A DNA stretch of 64,000 nt from Sthenelais limicola. Lineage: Eukaryota > Annelida > Polychaeta > Phyllodocida > Sigalionidae. Below the pieces are notes generated by a model, which made no database searches, was not told the origin of the DNA, and worked only from the letters and a program-made list of their open reading frames with translations. The translations under genes and the position numbers were made by a program. Numbering within the stretch: the first letter of the stretch is position 1; each line of letters begins with the position of its first letter. The stretch spans positions 130,062,755 through 130,126,754 of the forward strand of contig OW804094.1 in assembly GCA_942159475.1 (NCBI GenBank). The letters run 5' to 3'. Shown in pieces: positions 1-11,800 of the stretch.

Positions 1-1185
1 TTTTTAAATAAATCCTTTCATCGTATACCGGTAAGAACCAGCCATGCCTATTGCTTCAAGGCTTCAATTCAGTGCAGTTAGGTCACTGTTCAGACAACAT
101 AATTCCCAAGCAGCAGAACATTTTTTTAGCTCCCAGAGAGACTGGGGGTATATGATATAAGGGTGAGAATATAGCGATAAAATTCTCGAGTGGATGTGCC
201 TATTTGTGTGTCATGAACATGTTGGGCACAGATCGTATGAACTACTGCCTGTTCGCGCCGTGTCGGGCCTCTTGGTGGTGATATTTTCGCTGACAGACAC
301 GCTGTAGGAAACGGTCACATACGGCGACAAGGCGATAAATACTAAGTTTCGCCCGAGGGGCCAGGAAACCGAAAAGAGCCCTCACTGGTGATATCTGTCA
401 GCCAACGCCTGGTGCCGAATCAATGTTCTCCATTCGATACATGATCTGAACATGTCATATTTTATCTGTAATTCTACACGGGAGAACGTGCTTGTGCAAG
501 CATATAACGGTGAGGCAGTAAGAGCTTAAGCTCACGTCTATTACACCATTTTACTCAATCTCCCACGACCATATACTAAAGGGCTAGATTTTTATTGGGA
601 ACAGGAGGTGCCTAGATTGGGAAACTCAACTATCGGGTTCCATTTATGATGACACATCATTGCTACTAATGACCCTTCATGGTCAATCGTGGGCTCATAT
701 CGCAGACCACACACGGATTTTCAACCATGTTACCACGAATAGAGCAACTGAAGTACAACATGGAGGGGGGAGCGGGTCGCTCATTGGTGGATATATAATA
801 TATACAGCCATTTTACGAGTAGCTCCGAGCCCTAGACCGGCCATTATACTTTTCCATGCCCATCAATATATGCAAGGTTGCTTGCTTACGTCCCTCCCTC
901 CCTCCCACCGTCCCAGCTTTCGCCAACCCGTGACCACATTGTACGTGAGTTACATGTCCTTTACATTATTTTGATGATGGTCGTAAGGGACTGGGTCTGG
1001 GTCGTTACAACGACTAATCCTCCGCTTGGCCGTCATTATGACCGTGTGCTCGTAGGGAAATAGTGCACCAGTATTACCTGGAAGTTAGAGTGGGACCTGC
1101 CAGAATAGAATAGCTAGAGCCCAGGCTGGTCACTTGCTGACCAGTTTGATGTTCAGGCAATGTTTCTAGATTTCAATGTAGCGTG

Positions 1186-1256
1186 CAGAGATAGAGAGAG
1201 ATGGAGAGAGAGAGAGAGAGAGAGAGAAGAGAGGAGAGAGAGAGGGGGAGGGGAGG

Positions 1257-1341
<85 letters not shown>

Positions 1342-1370
1342 TGAGAGAGAGAGAGAGAGATATGAGAGAA
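1186..1370. repeat. Large (GA)n microsatellite with 137-nt pure homopurine core
   Basis: From 1203 to 1339 the plus strand is entirely A and G, mostly GA dinucleotides with a GGGGAGGGGAGGG interruption. It is transcribed as a (CU)n tract in the minus-strand gene. Such tracts can form intramolecular triplexes and are highly length-variable. Confidence 0.95.
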
Positions 1371-1466
1371 AATCTACCAACTACACTTGCCCATTGTACA
1401 TGATTTTAGCAAGTAGCAGCTGAGATTAACTTGTCCGACATTATTTCTCACTTGCCCAAACTCATG

Positions 1467-1500
1467 AAAGAGAAAGAGAAAGAGAGACAGAGCCAGAGAG
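1467..1500. repeat. GAAA/GA-rich patch
   Basis: AAAGAGAAAGAGAAAGAGAG-type simple sequence on the plus strand, close to the larger GA tract. Confidence 0.85.
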
Positions 1501-2790
1501 AGTTCCTCCTTTCTTCAACACACAACGCCCCCGTGTGAGCAGTCCAGGCCTATCACTGGTGGAGACGTCTAACGCCCATCCACCATACTACTAACTACTT
1601 CAATGACTCTGGTTCGCCTCGCCAGGGGTCAGGCGGCGGTCCAGGGGAAGGGGCAAGCCCATCATGTCAGCACCACTTGGTAACATTGGCTGGGTTTTAT
1701 GTAAAGGCGCTGAGGTCAGCACTAAAGCATTTAGACGAGGATTAATGGGGCGAAGGTGGAGGTTTGATTTTAAGAGGCACTCACTGCATAACGTTAAATA
1801 ATAACCAATTAGAATGAACTGCATGAGGCTATGTTTTCCGAGGTGCCTGCAGTGCATAACCTTTTCAAAGACTTATTTTTTCCAGAGAATAACACATTAT
1901 TATTTTCCCTAGTACTAGGTCAAAATGTAAACGGTTGGCTGCAACAATTCCTGCCTACATTACCAATACGTATACATGTATACAAATCTGATGAAAGCAT
2001 GGGGAAGATGTCAAGATTGACTTCATTCAGGTATATTGATTTTACTCAAATATTGAGGAAATCCTATACGGGTTGTGAACTCTGATACACATCTCTTTCA
2101 ACATATATAGGCAACAATGAGGAGAAATTGAGACTGCATAAATAAAAATGTCCAAACATGACTTCAAATGTTTCTCTTTTCAAGAGGCCACTTGTTGTAA
2201 TCCCTTGCTCAAACCTAAATTTGCTTGTTTCAGAAAGGACCCAGGGTTTCGTAGGTACAAAAAGTTCATAACACCAGCTTGGTAGGACAAGGTGGGAATG
2301 TCCCAACACCGAATTCACCATGAAGTGGAGACGAAACCCTCCATTGTTTAAATAACAAATTCATGCCAAGTATACAGGCTGTACAAAACAAAGTGATACC
2401 AATTACCCAACCCATTCAAATACAAAGGGGAAAATATCCCCTGAAGCTCTCTCAAAGTTCAGGCTATATTTTCTCCATAATTCTCCACTCGCAAGAGTCA
2501 ACTCATTCCTCTGTCGCCACAGCGGTAATGAAATTTATTGTGAAAGATCACAAGTTCACTCTGACAAGCGCCACCCAGTCGGGGCCAGTTTAGAGGTCAG
2601 GGACCTCGAGGTCTCCGAGGTCCCCAAGTCTGGCCATCACTGATTGCAACTCTCACCTGACATTTTAGTGCTCCAGCTGGTCATGGATCAGACTACTTCA
2701 AAGGCTGTGTTTACCTTGGCAAACAAAAGGATCATACATATACATACGTTTTACCAGAAACAGCCACACTCATACATCTTCGCCACCCAC

Positions 2791-2840
2791 TCTGTGTGTG
2801 TGTCTCTCTCGGTGTCTCTCCCTTTGCATCTCTGCCTCTC
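2791..2840. repeat. TG/TC-rich simple sequence
   Basis: A short (TG)n run passes into (TC)n and CTCTCC repeats. Confidence 0.8.
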
Positions 2841-4009
2841 TATGCACAATAGAATTGCAAGGGTATTCAGTCTTATCACTTGAGCGACTTTTATATTATG
2901 TGTCTATTGAGAACGAAATAGATTAAAGTGGGGACCTAGGCCAGGTTTAGTGACAGCTCGATTCAATGCTGGATCTTTAGATGTATTGAATTATCTCCAT
3001 CCCTCAAACGAGATGACATCGTCTGTATGCATACATAATAAGGTGCGACAGTATAACCTCAAAAAACACTCTCTATGTACTAATAGCAAGGTGTGTTACC
3101 CTAAACAAACAAGGGGTCCTCTATAGAAGTCCCCACATCGCAGAGATTTATTGTACATTAAGCCCATAATGTGAGACCACTTGAAAAGATGATATTCAAC
3201 TGGATGCACTTCCTGTTAATTATTTGTTTAAATACCCCACGCGGGGCTCTCCGCAGGGCCAGGGCTATATATGTTTCACATAAAAAAACCCTCAGTATAC
3301 TTGGTGAGAAACAGGAGAGCTGGATCTTCTGTACCACATTGGTCGATGGCTGGGCCACATAGGCATCGATAGCGAGCAATATTATTTATTACTGGCTAAA
3401 TTTACCCTCGGCCGCTAGTGTCTCGTCTCTAGGGGGAAGAATTCACGCTTCAATGGAACGAACGACACTCGTACAAGGAGCCCCTTACCCCTTTAGCCCT
3501 TTGACCGATAATAGATGGGATTTGAAGATTTCTCGCTTTGGGAAGCCACTTCTCAGTAGGTTCGGCAGAGAAAGAAGCCTTTACCAAGGGATTCCCTTAT
3601 CTAAATTGCATCACAGATCACCCTGAGAATGAAATCTGAGGGAGGAACGATCGAGCGTGGTCCGCTTCGCTTCAAGGAGCCGTCACTGGTATCCAAAGAG
3701 GCCGAGTAATGGCCGCCGTAAAAAGAAATGTCAATTCAATTATGGAATTGTGGCGTCGAAGACAAAGCCGTGTCCGCGTCCCAATAAAGGCCCCTAGCTT
3801 TTCCATTCCCAAAGGCCGGGGAGGAAGGAGGAGAGATCTCCCCAAATACTGCTGTAGGGATAGATTGGTTAGGATTGCAGCGATAAGGCCAAGATAATTT
3901 CACCCATGAAGTGTCGGGGAGTGTTGGGATAATTCAATATTGAATTCTTAGCTGATTAAAAGAGAAAAAAAGGTCTCAAGAGGGAGAACATCGCCCGCTT
4001 TATACTTAC

Positions 4010-4155
4010 ATGCAACTTGTAGTTTTGCCTTCCTACTGACTAAAACTCCTAAGCCTTCTACGGAGGCATGGCATTCATATATGCCTTCGTCGGGTCGATG
4101 CGACCGAGAGTGTATAACTTGGTTAAAATATAAGGAGCCATTCTCCAATTTATAT
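4010..4155 (-). CDS. DCC/neogenin/Frazzled-like netrin receptor, exon for C-terminal half of first Ig domain (partial gene)
   Basis: This exon completes the Ig1 domain begun by the exon at 4692-4869. The acceptor is TTCTCATCTTCCATTTCAG and the donor is GTAAGTATA after GTTGCAT. The first base A completes the split arginine codon from the previous exon. The frame then reads YKLENGSLYFNQV and RPDEGIYECHASVEGLG, then SRKAKLQVA. The DEGxYxC motif supplies the second Ig cysteine, and NGSL...HSRxHxPDEGxYxC...LG...SRxAxLxVA is the characteristic end of DCC/neogenin Ig1. Length is 146 nt; it ends in phase 1, so the two exons form a symmetrical 324-nt domain module. Reading past the donor gives CKYKAGD..., which is intron and should not be annotated as protein. 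The exon for the second Ig domain was searched for in 1-4009 and not found, so it probably lies further left. Confidence 0.87.
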
Positions 4156-4691
4156 CTGAAATGGAAGATGAGAAAAATGTAAGTTAACTGTATTAAAGTA
4201 TTCGCCGGTTCAGTTCTAGGTAGAGAGACCCCGAACGACTAAAAAAATGGGAACGAACAAGGAGAACTATTTAATTGGATTTTTACATGAGGATAGCTAT
4301 ATTAACAATGCTTCGTGTTTACACTCAGTAAATGTTGAATGTTTGGAAGCAAGAGCTGGCAGGATTCATCCCCGAATCATGATGTATCATCAAACAAAGC
4401 GTCTGTTTATACAGACACAAAAAGAAGTACGAATAAACAGTGATATTTACAAGCCTTTGTTACAAACGGCAATATTAATGTACTCTTGATATATGCAACA
4501 TAGAAAAATACAACCATTACACAGGCGGTTCTGCTGTTCAGCGATCGGATCACAATCTTGTTAAAATACCTAATTCACTTCCAAGGATGGGGCTAAGAAT
4601 TGAAGAAGAATAGCTCATATTTTTCAATGTAATTCCTTGATCAATATTTAATTATATTTTTGTTAGAAAGACAGCATGGCATCAATCATAC
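4156..4691 (-). other. Short intron splitting the Ig1 domain of the DCC-like gene
   Basis: This 536-bp phase-2 intron runs from donor GTATGA to acceptor TTTCAG on the minus strand. Possible branch-point sequences (CTTAC, TTAAC) lie some 25 to 35 bases before the acceptor. It falls between the tryptophan strand and the DEGxYxC strand of the Ig domain. I see no gene or repeat in it; the open frame on the plus strand around 4247-4489 looks like chance. Confidence 0.8.
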
Positions 4692-4869
4692 CTTCTATGG
4701 TCTCCATCGACCTCAATAAAATCATCGTCCCGAAGCCATTGTATCTCTGGTGTGGCTTGTTCATGGTACGCGGAACAATTGAGCAGGGCGGGGTGGTCCT
4801 TTTGGGCCACCGTATCTAAAGGCTCCACGGAAAAGGCAAACTGGCTGAAGGTCGGTGCATTGGCGGTTC
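4692..4869 (-). CDS. DCC/neogenin/Frazzled-like netrin receptor, exon for N-terminal half of first Ig domain (partial gene)
   Basis: This exon encodes about 59 residues that start the first Ig domain of a DCC/neogenin family receptor, the axon-guidance and cell-adhesion proteins that bind netrin at the cell surface. On the minus strand a strong acceptor (TTTTCTTTTTCTCCAG) precedes GAACCGCC, and the exon ends AGAAG before the donor GTATGATTG. Visible landmarks are FSVEPLDTVAQKDHPALLNC, containing the first Ig cysteine, and EIQWLRDDDFIEVDG, containing the core tryptophan. In the family this region reads as a F-x-x-E-P-x-D followed by a Leu-x-Cys strand. The exon enters in phase 1 (two bases, GA, complete a split codon) and leaves in phase 2, which fits the next exon exactly. 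No stop codon interrupts the frame. The family call rests on recognising the Ig1 pattern across both exons; a related Ig-superfamily receptor (protogenin type) is the main alternative. Confidence 0.85.
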
Positions 4870-5154
4870 CTGGAGAAAAAGAAAACATCAAAAGATTTTA
4901 AGTAAGATTTCTGCATAGATAATCTCAAAACAGGTCATCCCTGATTAACTAGGGTGGTATTTAAGATACAGTTGAAAAGGCACCGTGGATTTTTTCCCTC
5001 CCCCCAAAGGTCACAATTTATGAAGCGCATGAGGTTTTTTTTTCAAACACGGCAGTAAATAATGTAAACACCTGGGCCGCACATGATCTAACAGTTTACA
5101 GACCATCAAGTCAAACATCGCACACCATGCATAAAAAGGCGTAGGAACGAGCTC

Positions 5155-5174
5155 ATATATATATATACATATAT
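5155..5174. repeat. (TA)n microsatellite
   Basis: Alternating TA with a single C interruption, about 20 bp. Confidence 0.85.
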
Positions 5175-6356
5175 CTAAATGGTATTTCACGGTCATGAAG
5201 AACTAGATATATAGCTAATTTATGGTATACCGAATGAATTGCGACATCATAAATCGCAAAGCCATAAATCGTGCATGGCACAAACAAGATGTACAGTGCT
5301 TAATTCCCCCGATCATATCAAGATACAACATTCCAGATACGCTTGTTCCTTCTAAGCAATTGGTGGACAAAAAACCTCGTCGCGATCTGTCGCACATTAG
5401 GGCGATTAAATCATTAATCAGACACGTTTTGACATGGACTTTTTCATTTACTCGACCAAGTCATTAAAGAAGCGAAGATTTTGCGCTCTCCTTCCTCAAT
5501 TATAAGAAATCTGAGTGGAAACCACATCAATTTTAATCATTTTCACCGCTCTGTGTAGATAGTAACTGAGTGTTGCGATCAATTCTAATTACATAATACC
5601 AAGTCTGGTACGGTAAACTAATCATAGGTATTCCAGTGTGATACCCGCTGGTTGGATATCGCATTTGCCAGTAGAACTTTATCTCTTCTCTTTGACCACA
5701 GGGCAAACATTCCAAGGGCGCGTCATGCAGCCACTGAGAAGCAAGTACAACGTTACCATTACAGTTTGTATCAGAGTGGATGCGATGGATGTATCATCAA
5801 TTGTTCAAGTTATCATCTTATAAAGTTCATAAGACACCAAAACTAGAGAGTCAGCGATTTTAATTAAGTTGTTTTTATCATCAAGTTGTTTATGTGATGT
5901 TTAGATTCCAACGTTTCAGTACACAAGGTGTACCTTCTTCAGGGAATCATCATCACCATCCAAATGATTAATTAAATTAGATCAGCTTATTTATTAGTAA
6001 AAAAAATACTGTTTTTCCTATGATCATTCAGAAGTAACGCGATCTTTCCTTAGATATCACATATGTATATCGAAATTTAAAGAAAAAAGTAATTCACGTA
6101 ACACCTGACAAAACAGGTCATTCAGCAATTAATGTACATTGCAGTTAGGTAATAACCATGGCACCAATAAAGGAAAGATTATCCTTATAGCTGTAGGGAG
6201 GTCAGCTTATAAATGAGATAAAAAAAATCCTCCCATCTGGTTCCCATATATTGGCGGGCTCTTTTTGACTGACCATCCTAACTGGATGTTCCAGCTGAAA
6301 ATCCTTTCGCTCCACTGCGGCCAACATCCTGATGCAGTCGTTTCTTTTTTAAACAT

Positions 6357-6840
6357 TTAAAGCTGCATTCCCAGCTAATTTCTATACAAATCTCAGTTTT
6401 CACTTGTTAAGCTAACTAGTACACTGACCCACCTTATCCCAATCGTTTAGGTTTCTTTCTTAAGGTTGGAGTTTAATATTTGAGAAGAAATCGTACTGGT
6501 GTTCACCAGTATGACCTCCTTATAGTCACCAGTGTGACCTCCTTAGCCTTGTTCCATACAGATAGTTGGGGACGGGGAAAATTCGTTGGCATACAGAGAG
6601 AAACATGGGGCTTGATGTGGCACAGAGGCGCCACTATGTGACCATTCAGTGCATCTAGAGAACTGTGATATGATGGCTTCTATACATGTCCCTGTCTGTC
6701 CCCGATCGTAAAATCACAGAATTTAGACATTTATTTTACTTTTCATTGAAAAAGAGATGGATAATATTGAGTTTGGGAACTAATATGAATGTAATTCCAG
6801 AAGAACCACTCGATCTTAAATCCTGGGAATGCAGCTTTAA
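6357..6840. mobile_element. MITE-like element with TTAA ends (484 bp)
   Basis: The stretch begins TTAAAGCTGCATTCCCAG and ends with its exact reverse complement CTGGGAATGCAGCTTTAA. This can be read as a 14-bp terminal inverted repeat bounded by a TTAA target duplication, as for TTAA-specific cut-and-paste elements such as piggyBac relatives. There is no transposase frame, so it would be non-autonomous. Inside it at 6503-6547 is a 23-bp unit in two tandem copies. The superfamily is not certain: the termini do not begin CCC as classic piggyBac ends do. Confidence 0.75.
6503..6547. repeat. Two tandem 23-bp units inside the TTAA element
   Basis: TCACCAGTATGACCTCCTTATAG (6503) is followed directly by TCACCAGTGTGACCTCCTTAGCC. 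The preceding ACTGGTG pairs with CACCAGT to form a short inverted repeat at 6495-6510. Confidence 0.85.
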
Positions 6841-8131
6841 GGAGCAGGCGATCTATACAAGAAGGGGATGTGGATCTCAAATTTTGACTCCAGCTCACAC
6901 GTGCTTGTGGAGGGTTTTTGCCTGTTATACATAGATGTCCTGGCATAAATAGCGCAAAGGATCAAACGCTAGATTTTATCTAAACCAAGTAAAGGCCACT
7001 GTCATGATGAATAGCCCAGAGGATCAAAGCGCTAATGGATGGAAGGGGAGTTACCTTAAAATTCCTTTCACCAGCGAGACAAAGAAGCAATTGGCAAATG
7101 ACTGATGTATCCAAAAAGGTCTGTTGCTATACACTGGGGTTCTACATACTGTATTATATTTATATATGCCCCGTCAGAAAACTGCTGTCAGAGCTTGTAT
7201 AATACACTGTCAACACGTAGGCATATCATTTATTCATTTATTATGTACAAACTTCATGTCACATGGGATATGACAAGTGTCACTCTGATTATGTTAGTCC
7301 ATTATTCATAAGGTGTTAGTCATTACCGAGAGGTCGGTCACAACATAAGGTCCAGGTCGGTCACCTGGTCTTATTTGGATTTAATTTCGTGCAGCATGAC
7401 ATGGCCTTACTTTGATATTCATCATAAGAATGTTGTGTTGGTTTTAACATACATGAGTGAGCCGCTAGATTTCTGTGGGTAAGCAATAGACAAGGAGCTG
7501 ACATTACCCTGTGATAGGTGTAACCTAATAAAATATTTATACCGTACGTGCAAATAAGCAAATGACAACTATATAGATGAGATGAAACTGTGATGCCGGC
7601 ACGAGCTAGATATATTCTCAGATCTTTTACTCTGAGATATTGTAATGTTCCTCGAGTGAAACACCACACCATCTTCAAGCATCATGATGCTGCATGCCCG
7701 AGTTAATTCATATTGCAGAGAATGATCTCAGGGAGTAGGAATGCTCCGATTCTCAGACATTGTGAAAACCGAAAATGAAAGGCTATCAGTAGATAGGAGA
7801 CCTTCAGATCTCAATTACTCGTGTGCTGAAGGGTTGCATTTCGGATTGGCACCGGAAAGGTAGTAAATTGTAACACAATGTCTGGTTACACAGGTGCTTC
7901 ATTTTAACCCCTCGTCAGGCTATATCATCTCCTACTCTACTCCTGCCATTGTTTTATGAGGAGCGAGATGGAAAAAAACGTAAGGAAGGGAAGAACTTCA
8001 GGAAGATACCAGAAGAGAAAGAAGAGGTCATTACTGGAAGAACATCACCTCGATAATTACAGAATCTCCGGCGGCTGAACCTCAGTAGACAGGATAATCT
8101 GTTTCAGTTCCTGGGGCCTAGTGGATTCATC

Positions 8132-8689
8132 TTAAAGGCCGGGCACAGCATATATAAAGGGCTCATGGCCCTTCCCAGCAGTCCTCCCTGTACATTCAAA
8201 CTATAGAATCACAACCAACCTGGGGAATTATTTTTCCAGATAAAATGAACTATAATGAACCACTTTCTTACAAAATTGCTAAAAGCATACATGAATGTAT
8301 ACTGGTCATGTCTTCATAAATGTTTTATTTTGTCACATGCATAGAACAGAGTAAATTGAGTTTCTTCTTGAAATATTTGTAAATATGAGAACCGTTACTC
8401 AGGGAATGATTGACAGGTAGGTATCCATAGCAACCACGCAGCGTGTGTACATACATATGCACCAGACACATGGCCCTCCATGTGCTGCCCCAACCTGCCC
8501 CACCCCTCTTAGTGGCACAGATGGCCCATGCCACTGCCGCGCTCCTGCTCGTCACAACACAGATAAGAGTTGCACTGGTGTGTGCATCAGGGTCAACGTT
8601 CATCTCTGCCATATATGGCATGGAGGGAGGAGTTGGAAGATAATGGTCGACCGGTCGGTCCAGAGACCCTTCTTGTGCCCGGCCTTTAA
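8132..8689. mobile_element. MITE-like element with TTAA ends (558 bp), different family
   Basis: The stretch begins TTAAAGGCCGGGCACA and ends TGTGCCCGGCCTTTAA, a perfect 16-bp inverted repeat readable as a TTAA duplication plus a 12-bp terminal repeat. It has no transposase frame. A good TATA-box sequence, TATATAAAGG, lies 19 bases from the left end (8151-8160) on the plus strand, and a short hairpin (CACATGG/CCATGTG) lies near 8468-8484. Its architecture resembles the element at 6357-6840, though the termini differ after TTAAAG. Confidence 0.78.
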
Positions 8690-8805
8690 GCTAACGATGT
8701 CGTGAGGTCGGGCGGCACACCTCCTTTTATCTCAGTGTGGGACGGGCAAAAGAAACAACAGAATAGAACCCGGAGCTGCTTGAGTGGGCGGGGGAGCAGA
8801 AGAAC

Positions 8806-8829
8806 CAGCAGTAGTAGCAGCAGCAGCAC
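8806..8829. repeat. (AGC)n/(AGT)n triplet run
   Basis: CCAGCAGTAGTAGCAGCAGCAGCA-type run just right of the second TTAA element. Confidence 0.85.
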
Positions 8830-11800
8830 AGAAATAACAATAAGCCACGAGCTAGTCAGAATATACTACTCGCACTGAGTCAATGATGCGAGCAGATGGA
8901 GTAGATTGAAGGCTAGTTGGAGCTCGAGGAGTATCTACTTTTGGATGAGATCTTACAAGCGCCCGCCTTTGATACGGTTGCTTTGATCAGGTCGCTCTCT
9001 GCTGAACAGTCCCATGTTTCCGATATGCTCACAATTGCTCAGGCTTGAAGCGGGTCGAGTCACTCGGTCAGGTGGCAATGGGTTTGTGGCCACCGAGCAG
9101 AAAATACAATACTTTGCTTGGCCAGGCTGGGGACAATATATAGAGATGTCCAGTTGGAAATTCGATGGTCGAGCTCACATGGACTGGAAGGAAGTTAGTG
9201 AGGACTGTAAAATCAATTAACTTGAGCGAAACCCCGAGAGAGGAATTCCTCACGGATTCTTGGAAAGTGTAATGTACACTCAACTGACCCCAATTGCTTG
9301 GGGAATCATGAATCACAGCTCCTTAGTAAATTAGTAGGAGCTTAGAATAAAACTTTAAAGTAGGAGTAAACCCATATTTAGTCTAGAGGTAGGGAATTAA
9401 ATTAAAAGAATTAAATCCAAATAACATTAAAGAGAGGCTAATAAAAATTGAACCGAAAGACCCCTTTGGAACAAATAAGAACGCTTTGCTTTAATAATAT
9501 GGGAAAGCAATAAACATTTATAGCTTGGTACCATGAACGCTGTCCTATGCTTTATTAATGTTGATCAAGAACTTCAGCGACAATTGCCTATAAAAGCTTT
9601 GAATAAAGATCCAACGTAATACCAGAGGTATAACGTTAAGAAGGGAATTGCAAAGTGAATTTTATCGAATTTCTGAGCGATACTATTCGATGATAAAGGA
9701 ATAATGACACACAGGGATGTAATATATGACACATGAATAGGCAAGTTAATTCATATGAAATAGAGGGCAATGGAATGTATTCTTTTGTGAATGTACAATG
9801 TATATAGCCCATTTGTATACAGATGTACTTGTGCGGACCGCACTTCCTCCTCATTATTCTTTAATGTCACTTAGGGACGAGTGCGAGCAAAGACAACATG
9901 GATGGGTCATGAAGGACGTTCACATAAAACCTTTATCCCATTGCTTGTTGATGCTTTCATGAGAGCCTGTCTCTGCACTTGATTTGGGAACTTTTATGGG
10001 AAATGAACAGATTTTTATCGCATGGAAAGTACTCGCAGAGTTGGGGTTATTTCCTTTCTTTCAAGAATATCCCGCTTCCAAAGGATTAAGGATTCGTGAC
10101 CTTCTTGAGCATGCCCATTATCTCAACCGTGCGTCTGAAGATTAACCTTGAAATTAAACATAACGTGCTTCCATCTAGAAGATAGGCCCTTTATGACCCT
10201 TGGACTTCAGACAGGATAAATAAATAGTCCTTCAGATATTGCCTTACCTCAGGTCGTGCTTTGGCCATGCCTTTGGACCAGTGGACCCCCATCAAAATTC
10301 CTCACTAATTCCCAGCTTGGGGGATCCTTTGTTTAAACGTGAAGACCTGAGCTTCGTCTCGTATACACATACACAGTGCCAATGTTTAGTTTGGACACAG
10401 GATGGCACCGTTAACATCTGGAGACTTTCAGAGGCTTTGAACCGTTACAGGAGTGAGTGGCTACTTGTCAACAGTTGACAGCAAAGCATCTAGACTTGAT
10501 GACCAGTGGTCAGAACTGGTCACTTATTCTGTCATCAGTCCGTCCACCTCCCCTACAATCGGGCCTAAGGTCGAAAATGTACTCAAAGTCAGGCCACTCA
10601 CTTTTTCTAATAAAAAAAATCCGAGCTACTGACCATGTACATAAACATCTCCCAGAATAATCTAAGGGGTAATTGGCCATGATAATAAAAACCACCTCTT
10701 TGCCAAATCATCCATTAGTTACAAGCTAGACATATATGTGCTGCCCTTGTGTATGTTGTTGTCAGCATGCGATTATGGATTATGCCGGCCTGCTAAGAAT
10801 ATGTCCGCATTTCGGTGGATATTTATGAACAGGCCTATCACGGGTGCTCCGCCACGCTCATTATAACCCATATCAATATCTGCGCCTGGTTCGCATATCG
10901 TATAGAAAAACACAATGAATAGAACATGATACCCTGTATCATCATGGCCAGTGGCCGGTGGAGGAAGATTCATAATACATTGGCAAGGTTCTCCGGACTA
11001 TCACTCAAGATCAACGGCCTCGCCCCTATATTCTCCATGAATGGAGGACCCTATGGTGGTCGGTGGCAGTGGGGAAGAGGCCTGAGTGCGGGCCTGATGG
11101 CTTCCAGGAAATGGCTACATGAGTGGCTTCCATGTGGCTTCTTTAAGAGTGAGAAGTTGGCTTCACCATGCAGCCAACGTCCGGCAGCGATGTTGCTATG
11201 GCGATGTCCTGGGATTTTTCTCCCTCTCAGGAAGACAGCAGGATATATAAATAGAGGATGACGTATATCCTCACGGGGCCAATAGAGAATTCATCCATGT
11301 ACGTGCCCTTGAGTGTTATCGGGGCGATAAGCAATAATAATTTCGTCGTTCACAGGCGATTTGCTATGTGCATCGGATGAAAGATTACACAGGAACAAAA
11401 TCTCTACGGACTCAGGCAGCATTTTCTTCCTATAAATAGATCTATAGACACCTCCAGATTATTGGAAATTATTTTTAAAATAGAACCGCCATGCACCAAC
11501 CAACACGTCATGGAACAGCAATGCTGATAATACCTATCATTACACCCACAGGCCCTATTCAAACATGTGGCAAAAGTCAAACGAGTCGTTAAAATTTATC
11601 ATACAGTTGTCCTTAATTTACTCAATCCACTGACTGTACACTCTCATTACTCTGTCAGGGTAAAATACGATCCATCACTAAGGTAATATCATGCATTCAG
11701 TGATAAGGAGGGGGCTGTGGAGAGCACAAGTGCCAGTAGCAGCCAGGTGTGCAGTGCAGCTATGCCCCAACAATACCTACTTTTACGCAATTAGCCCCCA

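Larger units (their letters stand above)
1..4009 (-). other. Part of the intron downstream of the Ig1 exons
   Basis: This is the 5' part of the intron that follows the exon ending at 4010, in minus-strand sense. It holds a large GA microsatellite (1186-1370), a smaller GA/GAAA patch (1467-1500), a CT/GT-rich patch (2791-2840) and a 14-bp palindrome at 1970-1983. A minus-strand acceptor-like sequence (CTATCCCTACAG) near 3862 is followed by a frame that does not resemble an Ig domain and stops after about 40 codons. No second-Ig-domain exon was recognised. Confidence 0.6.

Noticed and set aside
1153..1423. Arg/Glu-repeat and Ser/Leu-repeat open frames
   Set aside because: Translations of the GA microsatellite on each strand.
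3709..3897. GC-richer stretch with open frames on both strands; minus-strand CTATCCCTACAG considered as acceptor for the Ig2 exon
   Set aside because: The minus-strand frame lacks Ig cysteines or tryptophan in order and hits a stop; the plus frame is an arginine-rich chance frame.
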